Positions 12,040-24,371 of a stretch of DNA of 64,000 nucleotides are shown here, in pieces. Made by a program: the position numbers and the translations under genes. The notes beneath the pieces were generated by a model that did not search any database, was not told the DNA's origin, and saw only the letters and a program-made list of their open reading frames with translations. How positions within the stretch are numbered: the first letter of the stretch is position 1; every line of letters starts with the position of its first letter. This DNA comes from Alligator mississippiensis (taxonomy: Eukaryota; Chordata; Crocodylia; Alligatoridae). The DNA is taken from the NCBI RefSeq assembly GCF_030867095.1, contig NC_081824.1:237982719-238046718 (forward strand), given 5' to 3'.

Positions 12040-14335
12040 GACACTCTGTATTATCATACAAAACAAAGAATTTGGCTTTATGTACAAAATTAAGTATAGC
12101 TATAACCATGGAGTCCCAAACAGTGCCTCCATATCAGTAGGTGCCTGCAACTGTACTAATTTACATTGACAATTAGAAGAGTTGTCATGCCTCCTGTTTC
12201 AGGGCATAAAATTTCCCTGTAAACTGCACAAATGGCAATAGCACTTGGGGCTATAGTGGGTCAAAATTCAACATGAGTCAGCAATTTGAAGCTAAAAAAT
12301 AAAAGCAACACCTAGATATGATCCACAAGCTCAGCCTACAGATTTAAAATAGGTCAAAAACATAGTTTCAAAAACATTTTGACCTGCTGTGGGCATTGTG
12401 AATTCTTGGCAACATAAGAATTTCTCTATTTTTATGTAGTCAAGAAACAAGTCAAAGCTAAGATCTGGCAATTTTTTAGGAGTGTCTTTAGTCTAAAAAG
12501 GTTGAGAACCACTGACCTAGGGGATCAGGCTGTGCTTAATATTGGGAGGCAAGGTGTCGGAGAGAGATTATGGGTAGGGACTGACTTAAATCACAATTTT
12601 GCGATTTTCATGGAAACCACAAAAAACGGCAATCTCTGCAATCACTGTGAAAAATGGCATTGGCTGCAATTTCCCAGGAAATCAACCAATAAAACCCCTA
12701 ACTTAATAAAATGCTAGCTGCTCCTCATTGCTGCTGTGGCCCAGCTTCATAGCCTGCTTGGGAGGGGAAGGCACAAGCTGATGAAGCAGCAAGAAGGGCA
12801 GCAGCCAAGATGGCAGCTGAACCCTTGTGCCTGTCTGCCAATCAGGGCCAGGGCCATAAAAAGGGCAGCCAGCAGTCAAGATGGTGGTCACCCCCCTGTC
12901 CCTCCTCCCCCTTAGGCCTCTCCACCTGTCAACACCAAGAGGTGAAGCCTCTGCCAATCAGTGCTGAAGGTTGGGGCCACCTTGCAATATTTGCAAAATT
13001 GGATCTGAGCGCTGTGACCAAGCCGTGAAAATTGCTTTCTCTCACACCGAGTTAGATAGGTTCCTAATTATGGGTGTGTTCTGGTAAAGTAAAGAAACAG
13101 GACCCCGGACTGTGTGAAGTTCGGGTTTGTCTTGGTATGTGAGGGGGACAAGATTTCATACCAGGTGGTTCATTAATTCTAGTAGAGGATATAAAATATC
13201 TCAGTAATTCTTCTGCTTATCCTCTTCATGTAGAACAGACTGATGTCTACCAGTGAGATGGAGGAAACGTGGTTTCTGATCTGCGAGTGCTGTGTTCACC
13301 AAAAAGCACACTACATTTATTGGGCGTCAATACAGATATTTGAAAGACCAAGAAGGAGAGCTTCTTCATCGAGAGCTCTCTGTTAATTGACAAAGTGGGA
13401 TGACTTTAACCCTCACCACTCTCATGTTGTGCTGTAAAACCTACCCCTATACCACAACATATCCTAATGAAGTAGAGCACAATTAACAGATTTCACTCTC
13501 AAAAAACCAAAACCTAGAAAAAGTCAGAGAACTTACATTAAGGTTATGTTTACAGGATGACTGAAAATGAGCTGCCCTTCTTGGCAGTTTTCACCACATG
13601 TTTATAAGTCTTGCGACTCTAAGGACTATGATAAAAAGCACTTCTGAAATTATAACCGAATGAAATATGTCAAACTTACTAAACTAGTGATTTATTTTGC
13701 TATGGGAAGAAAATAGGATGCTAGACTGTGCTGCAATTGGTCAGTCTACTGCAACAATTCTTGTGTTCCAGAACCTTTTAATTCAAAATGTGAGCAAGTT
13801 TTGAATCAAAAAACTTGTTTCTCAGTAATTTGTGCCTCACTGATTAGGCAACCAACATCAAACTGTGCAAAGTCCAGTGGCACAATACCTCCACACAGAT
13901 CTACACACACTGATAGTTTCATTGAAAAATTTCACTCTAACTGCAGAATGAAAACAGTTTCAACCATGAATGACTGGTGCTTCCCACAACTTGGGGGGGG
14001 GGGGGGGGCGTGGCAGTGAGCAGGGACAGCCACAGCCATTGGCAGTGGTGGGGGGATGGGGGGGGGAAGGTGGTGAGTGGTGAGCAGCAAGTGGGGACTG
14101 CCCACAAACGCCAGCAGCTGCATCGGCAGCAAGGTGGGGGTGGGTGCGAGTGGTGACCACCTGCAGAAGCTAGCAGCAGCATCGTCAGTGGCCAATCTCA
14201 GGGGGGGCACGTTTTCTACCCCCCGTGCCCGCCCTACACATTGCCTGTAGTTTCAACTGTTCATAAAAGGTGTAAATGAGCCTGTAACTTTGAATTTGCA
14301 TCCCTTTATCTTAGCTGACACAAAACTCTCAGCCA
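12040..14335. other. Unassigned intronic sequence
   Basis: The motif ending at 12514 reads, on the minus strand, CAGTGGTTCTCAACC, a hAT-type terminus; its partner end was not found. A block at about 12590-13030 begins with AAATCACAATTTTGCG-like sequence and may be another short transposon. A run of G at about 13991-14008 and a GC-rich low-complexity stretch to 14240 follow. No exon was recognised. Confidence 0.35.
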
Positions 14336-16345
14336 GTGTTCCTATTTGCTGAATACACTGGTAATGTAAGATTAGTGAAAAGAATTGATGCTTTGCAAAT
14401 GGCTAGTTCCAGACAGTCAACTATGGCAAACCTTTCAAAAGTATGTAAGTTGTTTAGGAACCTAAGACCTATAAAGGATGGAAGACTGGATCCACCTCAA
14501 AGGAGGAGTATTCTGCCCTGTAGGGAGCGAACCAGGAAAGCCAATGCTGTGACTGAGCTCCAACTGGCTACATATATCAAGGACAATAAAAAGTCCTTTT
14601 TTAGGTATGTGGTGAGCCAGAGGAAAAGCAACGGTAACATTGGACCCCTGCTAAACTAAATGGGACAATTGACAAGTGATGCCCAAGAGAAACCCATTAA
14701 GCAGGTTGGCTATTTTGCGTCAGTTTTTCACCAGCCCCAAGGGACAGCCCTGCTCAATATGGTACAGGACGGCCAGGGTGAGGGAGAACTATTACCTTAC
14801 ATCAGTGTAGGCAATGTGAAGGAACACCTTGAGAGGCTGGACACCTTCAAGTCAGCTGGCCCAGACAGTTTACACCCCAGGGTACTTAAGGAGCTGGCAA
14901 GTATCATAGCTCAGCCCCTGGCATGGATCTTCGAGAACTCGTGGAGCTCAGGCAAAGTGCCCAAAGATTGGAAGAAGGCCAATGTGGTGCCTCTCTTCAA
15001 GAAAGGGAGAAAAGTAGATCCGGGGAACTACAGGCTCATCAGCCTGACCTCTATTCCAGGGAAGATCGTGGAAAAAAAATTATCAAAGAGACCATTCTTG
15101 ACAAACTGGCTGATGGCAACATCCCGAGGGATAGCCAGCATGGGTTTGTTGTGGGTAGGTCTTGCCTGACCAGTCTCATCTCCTCCTATGACCAGGTGGC
15201 ATATCACCTGGACAAGGGAGAAGAGATTGATGTCATATACCGTCATTTTAAAAAAGGCTTTGATCTGGTATCCCATGATTATCTCATAGAAAAACTGGCC
15301 AACTGCGGCCTCAGCTATATCACAGTTCAATGGCTGGAGAATTGGCTCTGAGGTCAGACCCAGAGAGTGGTAGTTGACGGAAGTCAATCATTTTAGGGCG
15401 CTGTGACCAGTGGGGTCCCCCAAGGTTCTGTTCATTAATGATGTGAACATTGGTATCAGAAGTGGACTGACCAAGTTCACTGATGACACCAAACTTTGGG
15501 GTAAAGCATCCACACTCAAGGACAGGATGGTGATTCAGGTCAACCATTACAGGCTCAGAAAATGGGCAGACAAAAACCTGATGGTGTTCAACAGCGAAAA
15601 ATGCAAGGTACTCCACCGCAACATGCTTATAGGCTCGGCAGTGCTATGCTTGCCAAAAGGGACTTGGGGGTCATGAGTGACCACAAGATAAATATGAGCC
15701 ACCAATGCGATGTTGCAGCTGGTAAAGCAAGGAAAACTCTGGCTTGCATCCATAGGTGCTTCTCAAGTAAATTCCAGGATGTCATCCTCCTGCTTTACTT
15801 GGCCTTGGTGAGGCCGCAGCTGGAGTACTGCATCCAATTCTGGGCTCCACAATTTAAAAAGGATGTGGAGAAACTTAAGAGAGTCCAGAAGAGAGCCACA
15901 CACATGATCAGAGGGCAGGAGAACAGGCCGTATGATGAGAGGCTGAGAGCTATGGGACTCTTCAGCCTGGAAAAGTGCAGGTTCAGCAGGGACCTGGTAG
16001 CTGCCTATAAGTATATATGGGGTGTACATCAGGATCTGGGGGAATGCCTCTTCACCAGAGCGCCCCAAAAGATGACAAGTTCCAACAGTCACAAAGTCCT
16101 CCAAGACCATTTCAGGCTTGATGTAAGGAAGAACTTCTTTACTGTCCGAGCCCCCAAGGCCTGGAACAAACTGCTGCCAGAGGTGGTGCAAGCACCTACT
16201 CTGGACTCCTTTAAGAGACATTTGGACGTATATCTTGCTGGGATCCTTTGATCCCAGCTGACTTCCTGCCCTTGAGGCAGGGGGCTGGACTTGATGATCT
16301 CCTGAGGTCCCTTCCAGTCCTAATGCCTATGAAATCTATGACTTT
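14336..16345 (+). mobile_element. CR1 LINE, 5'-truncated, broken reverse transcriptase
   Basis: Several overlapping frames carry consecutive parts of a CR1 ORF2: a connector to the reverse transcriptase (DNKKSFFRYVVSQRKSN), fingers (AGPDSLHPRVLKELA), a palm piece with the catalytic box read as FTDD instead of FADD (near 15478), and the C-terminal part (LVRPQLEYCIQFWAPQFKK, then PYDERLRAMGLFSLEK). In-frame stops, at least three frame changes and a deletion before 15430 make it non-functional. The 3' end at about 16300-16345 is the usual CR1 tail (CCTGAGGTCCCTTCCAGTCC). It lies antisense to FBXO40 in the last intron. Confidence 0.92.
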
Positions 16346-18700
16346 GGCCAGCTCCTTCAGCACTCTTGGATGAAGTTCATCCGGTCCTGCTGACTTACTT
16401 ATGTCTATTTTTTTTTAATTGATCACGCACCAGTTCTACAGCAATAGTAGGGAAGGTGGTCATTCCTATATAGTAGGAAAGTTGTCATTCACACATATAG
16501 ATGTGGCTTCTGATATAGGAGCAGTGCCTGGGGCAGTACAACCTGCTTGGGGATGCCACTCAAGAGGGGTACCCTGGAAATAAAGAAGTGGTTAGCTGTG
16601 TTAGTCTAAAGTGAGGCAGAAGGTAGTGTAGGGTGGCACCTTTGGGCACATCCTGATGAGTGCGTACGTATGGTTTGTGGTGCCTCAAATGGGTGCTGCA
16701 AACCATATGTAGTGTGCGTGCACTTGTTTGCTGTGCTGCTAAGCATGGTGGGTTTTTTGACACTGGGAGATCCTGCCGTCAAAAAAAAACCAACGCTAAA
16801 AAAGCAATATGGTACACACAGCAGCAGCATGCACCACCAGAAACAGAGTCTGGCCAGCCAGAGTCACACTCTGGTTGCTGGCCAGACTCCAAACAGCAGG
16901 CTTGGCCCCACTCATGCCTGGGGTGACGCCCAGGATCCCAAGTAAGGCTGCTGGGGCCAGCACAGCCTGCCAACTGACTGGATCCAGCTCGAGGCTGCCC
17001 CTGCGGTGCTCCACATAGGGTTAAGCCTCACCCACTCCCACCAGGTAAACCCATGTCACACCCCTGCCAGAGCCTGCTGGCCCAAACCCCAGCCAGCGCA
17101 CAGCTTCTGGAGGGGCTGTTCCAAGTGCAGCTGGAGCCAGCTGGATACTGCTCTGTTCCCCTCACCTCCAGCAGGAGCCACCCAAGTGAAGCTTCCTGGC
17201 TGCCCAAACCAGCACAGCAGGGGCAGGAGCAGGAGGAAGCACTGCTGGAGGTGAGGGGAGCAGAGCAGCACCCAGGTAGTTGCAGCCACACCAGGAATAG
17301 CCCCACTAGAAGCTGTGAGGGCTGGCCAGGGCCCAGGCTGGTGGGGCTGTTCTGTTCCCCTTGCCTCCAGCTACAGGCTAGGGCCAGGGCCAGGGCTAGT
17401 GTGTGGGTGAAAGCACAGCATGGGCTGCCCCTAGCAGGGCTTTTCCCCTTGCAGAATGCCTACTGGCACTCCCCACCTTCCCCTCCCTCCTCTCACCCCC
17501 TGGTGGCTCCCAGACAGCCCCCCCACCCACATGCACGTTGGCCTCCATACACCCCTCTGCCACCCCCACAAGGCAGAGCATGCTGGGAGTGGATCACACC
17601 TGTCTTGCTCCCAGACACTGCTCCCTACCCCCCACAAAGTGCCATAGAGAGTTTTGGTGAGTTATTGAGAGGCAAGGGAGTAGGGAAGAAGTGCTGACCC
17701 AGCCTGCGATGACTCATCAAAATTCCCCATGTGGCCTTCGGGCCCAAATAACTGCCCACCCCTGGTCTGTGCCCATGAGCTACCTAGGCCCAAATCTCCC
17801 AAAGGCATTTGGGTTTGTATCTGAATTCACAAGTATGGCACCAATGACCTATTCAAAACTGCTGCTTAGCTGCCACCTGCTCCTGTAGGCACTTGCATTT
17901 CCACCTGCATTTGCATTTCCACCACAAAGGTACTTAAGTACTGATGTTGCTCCAGCTAACAAGCCACTCAGCCCCAGAGTTCAGCCCCCAACCCTAGAGG
18001 ACCTGAAGTGAGACTATCAAAATAGGAATTTCCTTGTTTTTCTTGCCAGCAGGGCCAGTCTCATAAGCATGATCAGAGCATGCCCAGAAGAGGTAGATTT
18101 CAATTGCCTGATGCTTAGTTTATGTAACTGGGTGTGGGAGACCTGGACTCAAATTCTTGATTTGAAGCTGGGACTTGAACTCATAATTCCCACATCTCAG
18201 GTCACCGGGCTGCAGGGTCTGTCTCTTTGTCTCAATGCCTGTGTAGCCATACACAATGCAACCACCATCATAGGGTGGAGATGGAGTGATTTCTTCCCAG
18301 AATCATTAGTGTTTTGGCAGTTAAAGAACTGGATTTTTGAAGATGAAGAAACCAGACTTAAGCACCCACTGTCAAGAAATAATTCATGGTTCAAGACCTG
18401 GAGCACAGACAGTTATCTATCTTTAGTCTAGTTACCTGTTTTGTTGTCTTATCATCTCTCTCATGCCTAATACTGTCTGAGATTCACAAACTGGGCAAAC
18501 TCACATTTAAGTCCCATACCTGACACAGACTGACTGGAGTGCACTAACCAAAAAGTATGGCAGCTACAGCTATTGCCATTCAAAAACCAGTTGGAGGAGG
18601 AGGAAGATGTGTTTCTTCCCTCCCTGAGTACTGACAATGTAACAGATAAACACAGCTCGCAAGGAACAATTATCAACAGGATATTCATCAACTCATATTT
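16346..18700. other. Unassigned intronic sequence with a Penelope-type fragment
   Basis: About 16583-16660 (GTTAGTCTAAAGTGAGGCAG and following, with GGTGGCACCTTT) resembles the terminal repeat of the Penelope-like element at 29932-30836. From 16800 to 17650 the DNA is GC-rich with repeated CAGCTGGAGCCAG-type units and many short chance frames. 17700-18700 shows nothing recognisable. Confidence 0.35.
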
Positions 18701-18701
18701 T

Positions 18702-19742
18702 ACTTTCATAGATTTCATAGACATTAGGGCTGGAAGGGACCTCGGAAGATCATCGAGTCCAGCCCCCTGCCCAAAGGGCAGAAAGTCAGCTGGGGTCATA
18801 GGATCCCAGCAAGATAAGCATCCAGTTTGCTCTTGAAGGTGTTCAATGTAGGCGCTTGAACCACCTCCGGTGGCAGGCTGTTCCAGACCTTGGGGGCTTG
18901 GACAGTAAAGAAATTCTTCCTTATGTCCAGCCTGAAACAGTCTTGTAGTAGTTTATGACCATTCGACCTAGTCGTCATCCCTTGGGGCGCTCTGGTGAAC
19001 AAACGTTCCCCCAGATACTGGTGGTCACCCCTGATAAACTTATAGGTGGCCATCAGATCGCCCCTGAGCCTGCGCTTTTCCAGGCTAAAGAGCCCCAGGG
19101 CTCTCAGCCTGTCATCGTAGGGTCTGCTTCCCTGACCTCTGATCATGCGTGTGGCTCTTCTCTGGACTCTCTCAAGCTTCTCCACATTCTTTTTGAATTG
19201 TGGAGCCCAAAACTGGACACAGTACTCCAGCTGCGGCCTCACTAAGGCCGAGTACAGGGGGAGAATGACGTCCCGGGATTTGCTTGAGAAGCATCTATGG
19301 ATGCAAGCCAGCGTTTTGGTCGCTTTACTAGTCGCAGCATCGCGTTGCAGGCTCATGTTCATCTTGTGGTCAATGATGACCCCCAAGTCTCTTTCTTCCA
19401 TAGTGCTAGCCAACATAGCACTGCCGAGCCTATAAGGATGCTGCGGGTTTTTCTTCCCAAGGTGGAGAACCTTGCATTTATTGGCGTTGAACACCATCAG
19501 ATTCTCGTCCGCTCACTTGCTGAGCCTGTCCAGGTCAGCCTGGATTACCCGCCTGTCTTCTGGTGTGGATGCTTTGCCCCAAAGTTTGGTGTCATCGGCG
19601 AACTTGGCCAGTCCGCTTGTGACTCCAGTGTCCACATCATTAATGAAGATGTTGAACAGTATGGGTCCAAGGACAGAGCCTTGGGGGACCCCACTGGTCA
19701 CAGGACACCATGATGAGTGACTTCCATCTACTTGTTTGCTTT
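18702..19742 (-). mobile_element. CR1 LINE 3' half
   Basis: The minus strand encodes, in two frames, a CR1 reverse transcriptase from [18 protein letters not shown] through an intact FADD box (near 19600) to the C-terminal region ([39 protein letters not shown]). The second frame (19497-18796) is open for 233 residues. The 3' tail lies at 18702-18740, where the plus strand reads TTCATAGATTTCATAGAC. It looks younger than the CR1 at 14336-16345 but has a frame break near 19500 and is 5'-truncated. Confidence 0.92.
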
Positions 19743-20081
19743 TAACATTTTTAAAAAAACAAAATCCTTCCTTCACTATTGCCAACATATGCATCATTAC
19801 ACCTTCACAGCTACGGCTCCTCCTGTGATACACTTGCCTTCACACAATGTCACTATGGCCAGGACATGCAATGTCTTGCGGCACAAGAGTCTTTTCTGCT
19901 ATGAAAATCCTAAGTGTGAGACTTGGCTGATTCTCATCACAATCATAACATCGTACACTCCAGCTAGCAGAGGCTGTGGAGTGCCCCTGCACCTCACTAC
20001 AGGTAGGAATAAAACATATTATACATGTTTTATATTCTAAGACCTTGGCATTGTATTTTAACTTTCTATGAATACCATATT
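19743..20081. other. Unassigned spacer
   Basis: This is AT-rich sequence between two CR1 fragments and a hairpin element. No feature was recognised. Confidence 0.3.
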
Positions 20082-20156
20082 TACTCAAATCCAACATGAG
20101 ATTCTCCCCCCCCCCCATTTGCCATGGTGGGGAACCTCTCATGTTGGATTTGAGTA
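20082..20156. repeat. Perfect 20-bp inverted repeat (hairpin MITE)
   Basis: Arms 20082-20101 and 20137-20156 are exact complements (TACTCAAATCCAACATGAGA), separated by 35 bases that include a C-run. Flanking bases ACCATATT extend the resemblance to DNA-transposon ends of the CCGTATTTACTCGAAT type. A related end (GTAAATACGGTAATTCTCG) appears at about 63930 with its own C-run. Confidence 0.8.
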
Positions 20157-20197
20157 CAAAGCTCCAACTCCGGCCCCAACCAAGCTGCCTGCTTCCC

Positions 20198-20830
20198 CTA
20201 TAGAATCACAGAAAATGAGGGTTGGAAGGACCTCAGAAGGTTATCTAGTCCAACCCCCTGCTCAAAGCAGGACCATCCCCAACTAGATCATCCCAGCCAA
20301 AGCTCTGTCTAGCCAGGTCTTGAAAACCAACAAGGATGAAGATTCCCACCTCTCTGGGTAACCTGCTTCAGTGTTTTACTACCCTTCTGATGAGAAAATT
20401 CTTCCTAATAGCTAACCTAAACTTCCCTTGCTACAATTTGAGACTGTTGCTCCTTGTTCTGTCATCTGCCACCACTGAGAACAGTCTAGCTCCATCTTCT
20501 TTTGAACCCCTTCAGGTAGTTGAAGGCTGCTATTAAGTCCCCCCTCAGTCTTCTCTTCTCCAGACTAAATAAGCCCAGTTCCCTCAGCCTCTCCTCACAA
20601 GTCATGTCCCTCAGCCCCTCACCATTTTTGTTGCCCACTGCTGGACTCTCCCCAATTTGCCCGCATCCTTTCTGTAGTGGGGGGCCCAGAACTGAACACA
20701 GTACTCCAGTACACACTGTTGGCTCATATTCAATTGATTGTCCATTGTAACCCCCAAGTCTTTTTCTGCAGAGTTCTCCCAGCCAGTCAGCCCGCAGGCT
20801 GTACTGGCACATGGCATTGTTCTGTCCTAA
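20198..20830 (-). mobile_element. CR1 LINE 3' fragment, second subfamily
   Basis: The plus strand starts AGAATCACAGAAAATGAGGG followed by TTGGAAGGACCTCAG, the reverse of a CR1 tail. Minus-strand frames read [20 protein letters not shown] and a short coding piece of the region before it ([15 protein letters not shown]). The middle of the reverse-transcriptase C-terminus is deleted. The tail differs from that of the copy at 18702-19742, so it is a separate subfamily. Confidence 0.9.
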
Positions 20831-21532
20831 GTCCTACACAAGCCCCCTTGCACAGCCCAGTGACAGTGTTTAGAGGAAGCATGTCAGGGGCAGGGCACAC
20901 TATGGAAATTCAGGGATAGCTCCAGAATCCTCCATGTTCTATTCCAATAGATCTTGCTAAGGAATTGCAATGCGGAGTAGCTCCCAGGTTCCCTGGAGTA
21001 TTCTGGGAATGCTCTGGTCCCTACTGAAGCAAAAAGGCTGAGAGCTGATTTAATGCTCACCCTCTTTCAGTAGCATAACTAAAGTAGGATGAGCAGAGTG
21101 TCCTGGTGCTGCTGCCAACAGTGGGCTCATCATTGTTACTACCCTGTGTGCCACCAGTGTCCAGAGCACAAAAATGCTCCCCCCTCCCCTTTTCACTCCC
21201 TCCCCAACCCCATGCTTATGTCTCTGCCCTCTTTCCCTACATTTGTTAGGGAAGTGCTAGTGAAATGTGTCTGAGCGACATCTCTGGAAACTGATGTCTT
21301 TTGTCTACAGACCTGGCACAGGAACACAATGGCAAGGTAGGATCCTATCCACCAAACCCTGCTTCCTCTCTAGTCTCCCTCACTTCTCACCCAGACTAAG
21401 ATGGGCATTCCACTCATTGATTTCAAGACCAGAAGGGGCCACTGTGACCTGTTTGAGCTTTTTACATAGGTCATAACATTTCACACAGTAATTTCTGCAT
21501 AAAGGTTTTACCGTGGGAGTGAATGAGAAAGC
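20831..21532. other. Unassigned intronic sequence
   Basis: No exon, repeat end or strong symmetry was recognised before the target duplication at 21533-21537. Confidence 0.3.
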
Positions 21533-21537
21533 ATATC

Positions 21538-22975
21538 TGTCGCAGAGCACCGAGGTGCCCTGCTCTTAGAGGGGCAGAAACTGCCAGAGGAAAAGCTCTG
21601 GCAGTGCATAGGGAGCCCTGGCAGGGAATAGGAGCCCACCTGTGAGTTGCCAGGGCAACTGGAGGGAGCAAATGACCCACACCTGCCAGCGGTCAGCTGC
21701 CTGTAGGAGGCAGAGCCTGGCTCTTATAAAGCCCAGGGCTGAGGCCAGGCTGGCAGTCCTTTGTCAGCAGCCAGAGAGGCAGGAGCTCTCTCAGGCATGA
21801 CACAAGAAGCAGTGAGAACTGCAAGTACTGCTTGAGCAGAGTTACAGAAGGCAGCTTGGGAGGCTTGAGCCGTGGTGTTAAGTTATAGCCAGGCAGCTTC
21901 AATTTGTGTTACAGCCTAGGGGCTTGTGGTTTTGCTTTGGTGTTGTTTTGTTATTACACCGGTGGTTTGGGTGAGGCTATAGGGGTTGGAGGAGGCCTCA
22001 TTGGGGACTCACAACAGAGGGTGAGGACCCCAGCGCCCGAGTGGGCGCAACATACTCATAGGGTCCCACAGTGGTGTGGGGGCCCTAGCGCCAGTGAGGG
22101 TGCAGCGTACTCAGGGGGAACCCACAGCGATGTGTGGACCCCAGTGCCAGTGAGGGCGCAGCTTACGGGGTGCTTAGTCCCCAGCCCCAGAGAAGGGGTG
22201 TTTGAGAAGCCCCAGTGCGGGCGTAGCGAGCCCCAGAGCAGGGCAACTATTGAGAAGCCCCAGTGCGGGCGTGACGGCCCCAGGAAGGGGGCAATATTTT
22301 AGAAGCCCAAGTGTGGGTACGATGAGCCCCAGGGAGGGGGCACTATTGAGAAGGCCCCTAGAGAGGGCGACAGCATTGAGAAGCCCAGTGCGGGCGTGAC
22401 GAGCCCCAGGAAGGGGGCAATACTTTAGAAGCCCAGGTGTGGGCGCGGAAAGCCCCAAGGAAGGGGGCGGCATTTTAGAAGCCTGAGTGTGGGTGCAGAG
22501 AGAGCCCCAGAAGGGGGGACATTATCGAGAAGCCCCAGTAAGGGCATAGCAGGCCCCAGGAGGGGACACTATTGAAAAGGCCCAGACAGGGGGCAACAGC
22601 GCAAAGAAGGCCCCAAGAGAGGGCGACGGTGCAGCGAAGGCCCGGAGTGGGCAAGGAGAGCCCCAGGAGGGGGCGTCAGTGTACGTAGAGACAAACCAAC
22701 ATCTATCCCATCTGCAAGGCTTGGGGCATGGTATCGGGGCTGGTTGGAGCCACGTGTAGCCTATAAGGCTAGGGTGCCCCGAAGCACCCATTTGTGCTGG
22801 ACAAGATCCACAAGGGGTCCAGGAGTCTGTGTCCAAGAGGGCATAAGGCAGCCTCCCAACTTAACTTAAGATCAAAGACGTGGCGGGTGAGAATAGAGGG
22901 TGCCCTTGGGCCGACTTGACACGGAGAGAGGGCCTCAAGGAGATCCCGGCCCTCCTGCAGGACCCTGCCGTGACA
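21538..22975 (+). mobile_element. Solo LTR, VNTR-bearing family (copy 2), duplication ATATC
   Basis: The unit is 1438 bp, from TGTCGCAGAGCACC to CTGCCGTGACA. ATATC flanks it exactly (21533-21537 and 22976-22980). TATAAA lies at 21725-21730. The conserved blocks follow in the same order as in the copies at 11088, 55775 and 58963. The long length is due to a tandem array at about 22030-22680. No internal retroviral region is present. Confidence 0.93.
22030..22680 (+). repeat. GC-rich tandem array (VNTR) inside the LTR
   Basis: Degenerate units of roughly 30-60 bases repeat about a dozen times, with cores such as GAGAAGCCCCAGTGCGGGCG and GAGCCCCAGGAAGGGGGC. The array lies downstream of the TATA box, so it would be in the transcribed part of the LTR. 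Related arrays of other lengths sit at the same place in the copies at 11088, 55775 and 58963. Confidence 0.85.
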
Positions 22976-22980
22976 ATATC

Positions 22981-23950
22981 TTTAAGAAAGACATCCAGTC
23001 TTGGTTTCAAGTGATCAAGAAGAATGCCTCACATCCCTCAGTAAGTAGCTCCAATGGGTGATTATCTTTACCATTATAATTTTGCACCTTGTTTGTGGTT
23101 TGAATATGGCTAGCTTCAGTTTCCAGCCATGGTATCTATTTAGGTAGGTCAAGTCATACCCAAAGACTGATATATCTTCTCCCCGTAAGATGTACACACG
23201 AGCTATGGTTAAGTCACTAAATGGGCTCTCTTTTTTGTCTCACTAAAAGTCTATCCTCAGTCTTTTTGTGGCCCTTCTCTAAACCCTCTCTAATTTTTTA
23301 ACATCCCTTTGAAGTGTAAACATCAGAAATTGACTCAACATTACTAGAAGCAACATAGCAATATTCTCAGCAATACAATATATAAAGTAACATAGCTTCT
23401 CCCCTCCTGCTAAATATTTTACTTTAAATGCACCCAAGGATTGTATTGGCTATTTTGGTCATAGCTTTTTACTGAGAGTTCACATTCCTTTGGTTACCCA
23501 TCGTAACCATAAGTGCCTTTCAGAATCATTGCCCTCCAAGATGCATCCTTTAGTAGAGCCTACATCTGTTGTCTCTAAATCTCTTACTCAGTATATTTAA
23601 TCATGTTAAAGTTTCCAAGACCATTCAGCCCTTGACCTCTTGTAAGAATGATAGCAAGGCCACTAATTAACATCCACTGTGATGCTGAATATTTTGACTG
23701 GAAAAAAAAATCTCAGGTGTGCCAAAAGATTTTATTCTGATGACCAAGCAGCTGTCAGGTGGAGTTATTTTCCAGTCATCACCACTGTGAGATTATTTTT
23801 TTTACCAGTTAATTAAATATGAAGAGCTCCTATCTTATATCTGATCCTATTAAGCAGTCCAATTCCAAAGTCAAAGTTTCACAAAAACCTTGCAAACTTC
23901 CATTTTGTGAAAAATGTTAGAAACTGGCATGAACATACAGGCTCCCTTCT
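22981..23950. other. Unassigned intronic sequence, possibly an old LINE fragment
   Basis: About 23000-23300 reads weakly like a reversed CR1/L3 3' region (CACATCCCTCAG..., GTGGCCCTTCTCTAAACC), but no coding piece is clear. The rest is AT-rich with no recognised feature. Confidence 0.35.
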
Positions 23951-23956
23951 CCATCA

Positions 23957-24371
23957 CAGTGGGCATGTCAACAATTAGTTCGCATGAATAAACTCTGGAG
24001 CAATCGGCTCTAGAGTTTATTAATGCACAGCACATGGAGCTTGGTTGGAGCAGCCCCGGCTGGCAGGGCCCCAGGGGTCAGCCTGCCAGCCTGGGGCTGT
24101 GAATGGGCTGGTTGGGGCATGCGAGTGCTTAAGTGCAGGGCTAGCCAGCAGGCAGCCCCTGCACTGAAGTACCCTTGTGCCCCAGCCAGCTGGGTCAGGA
24201 TCTATACATGTGCTGCTGCAAATGAAAAATCCCTGCAGCAGGGTAGTACCTGTATTTACAAGCTCTACCCTGCTGCTCAGTTTATTAGTTTCCTGCACCC
24301 TAATAGGGGCACATCTGTAGACATTGAGATGAATTAGCTCCACAGTAAACATCTCATGTAGACATGCCCAG
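23957..24371. mobile_element. Inverted-repeat element with an AATAAACTCT hairpin
   Basis: The ends read TGGGCATGTC at the left and, in reverse complement, TGGGCATGTC at the right. Inside, AATAAACTCT (23987-23996) and its complement (24012-24021) form a hairpin. The following GC-rich text (GCACAGCACATGGAGCTTGG) is shared in diverged form with 31406-31560, so both are copies of one family. No clear target duplication was found, so the superfamily stays open. Confidence 0.55.
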
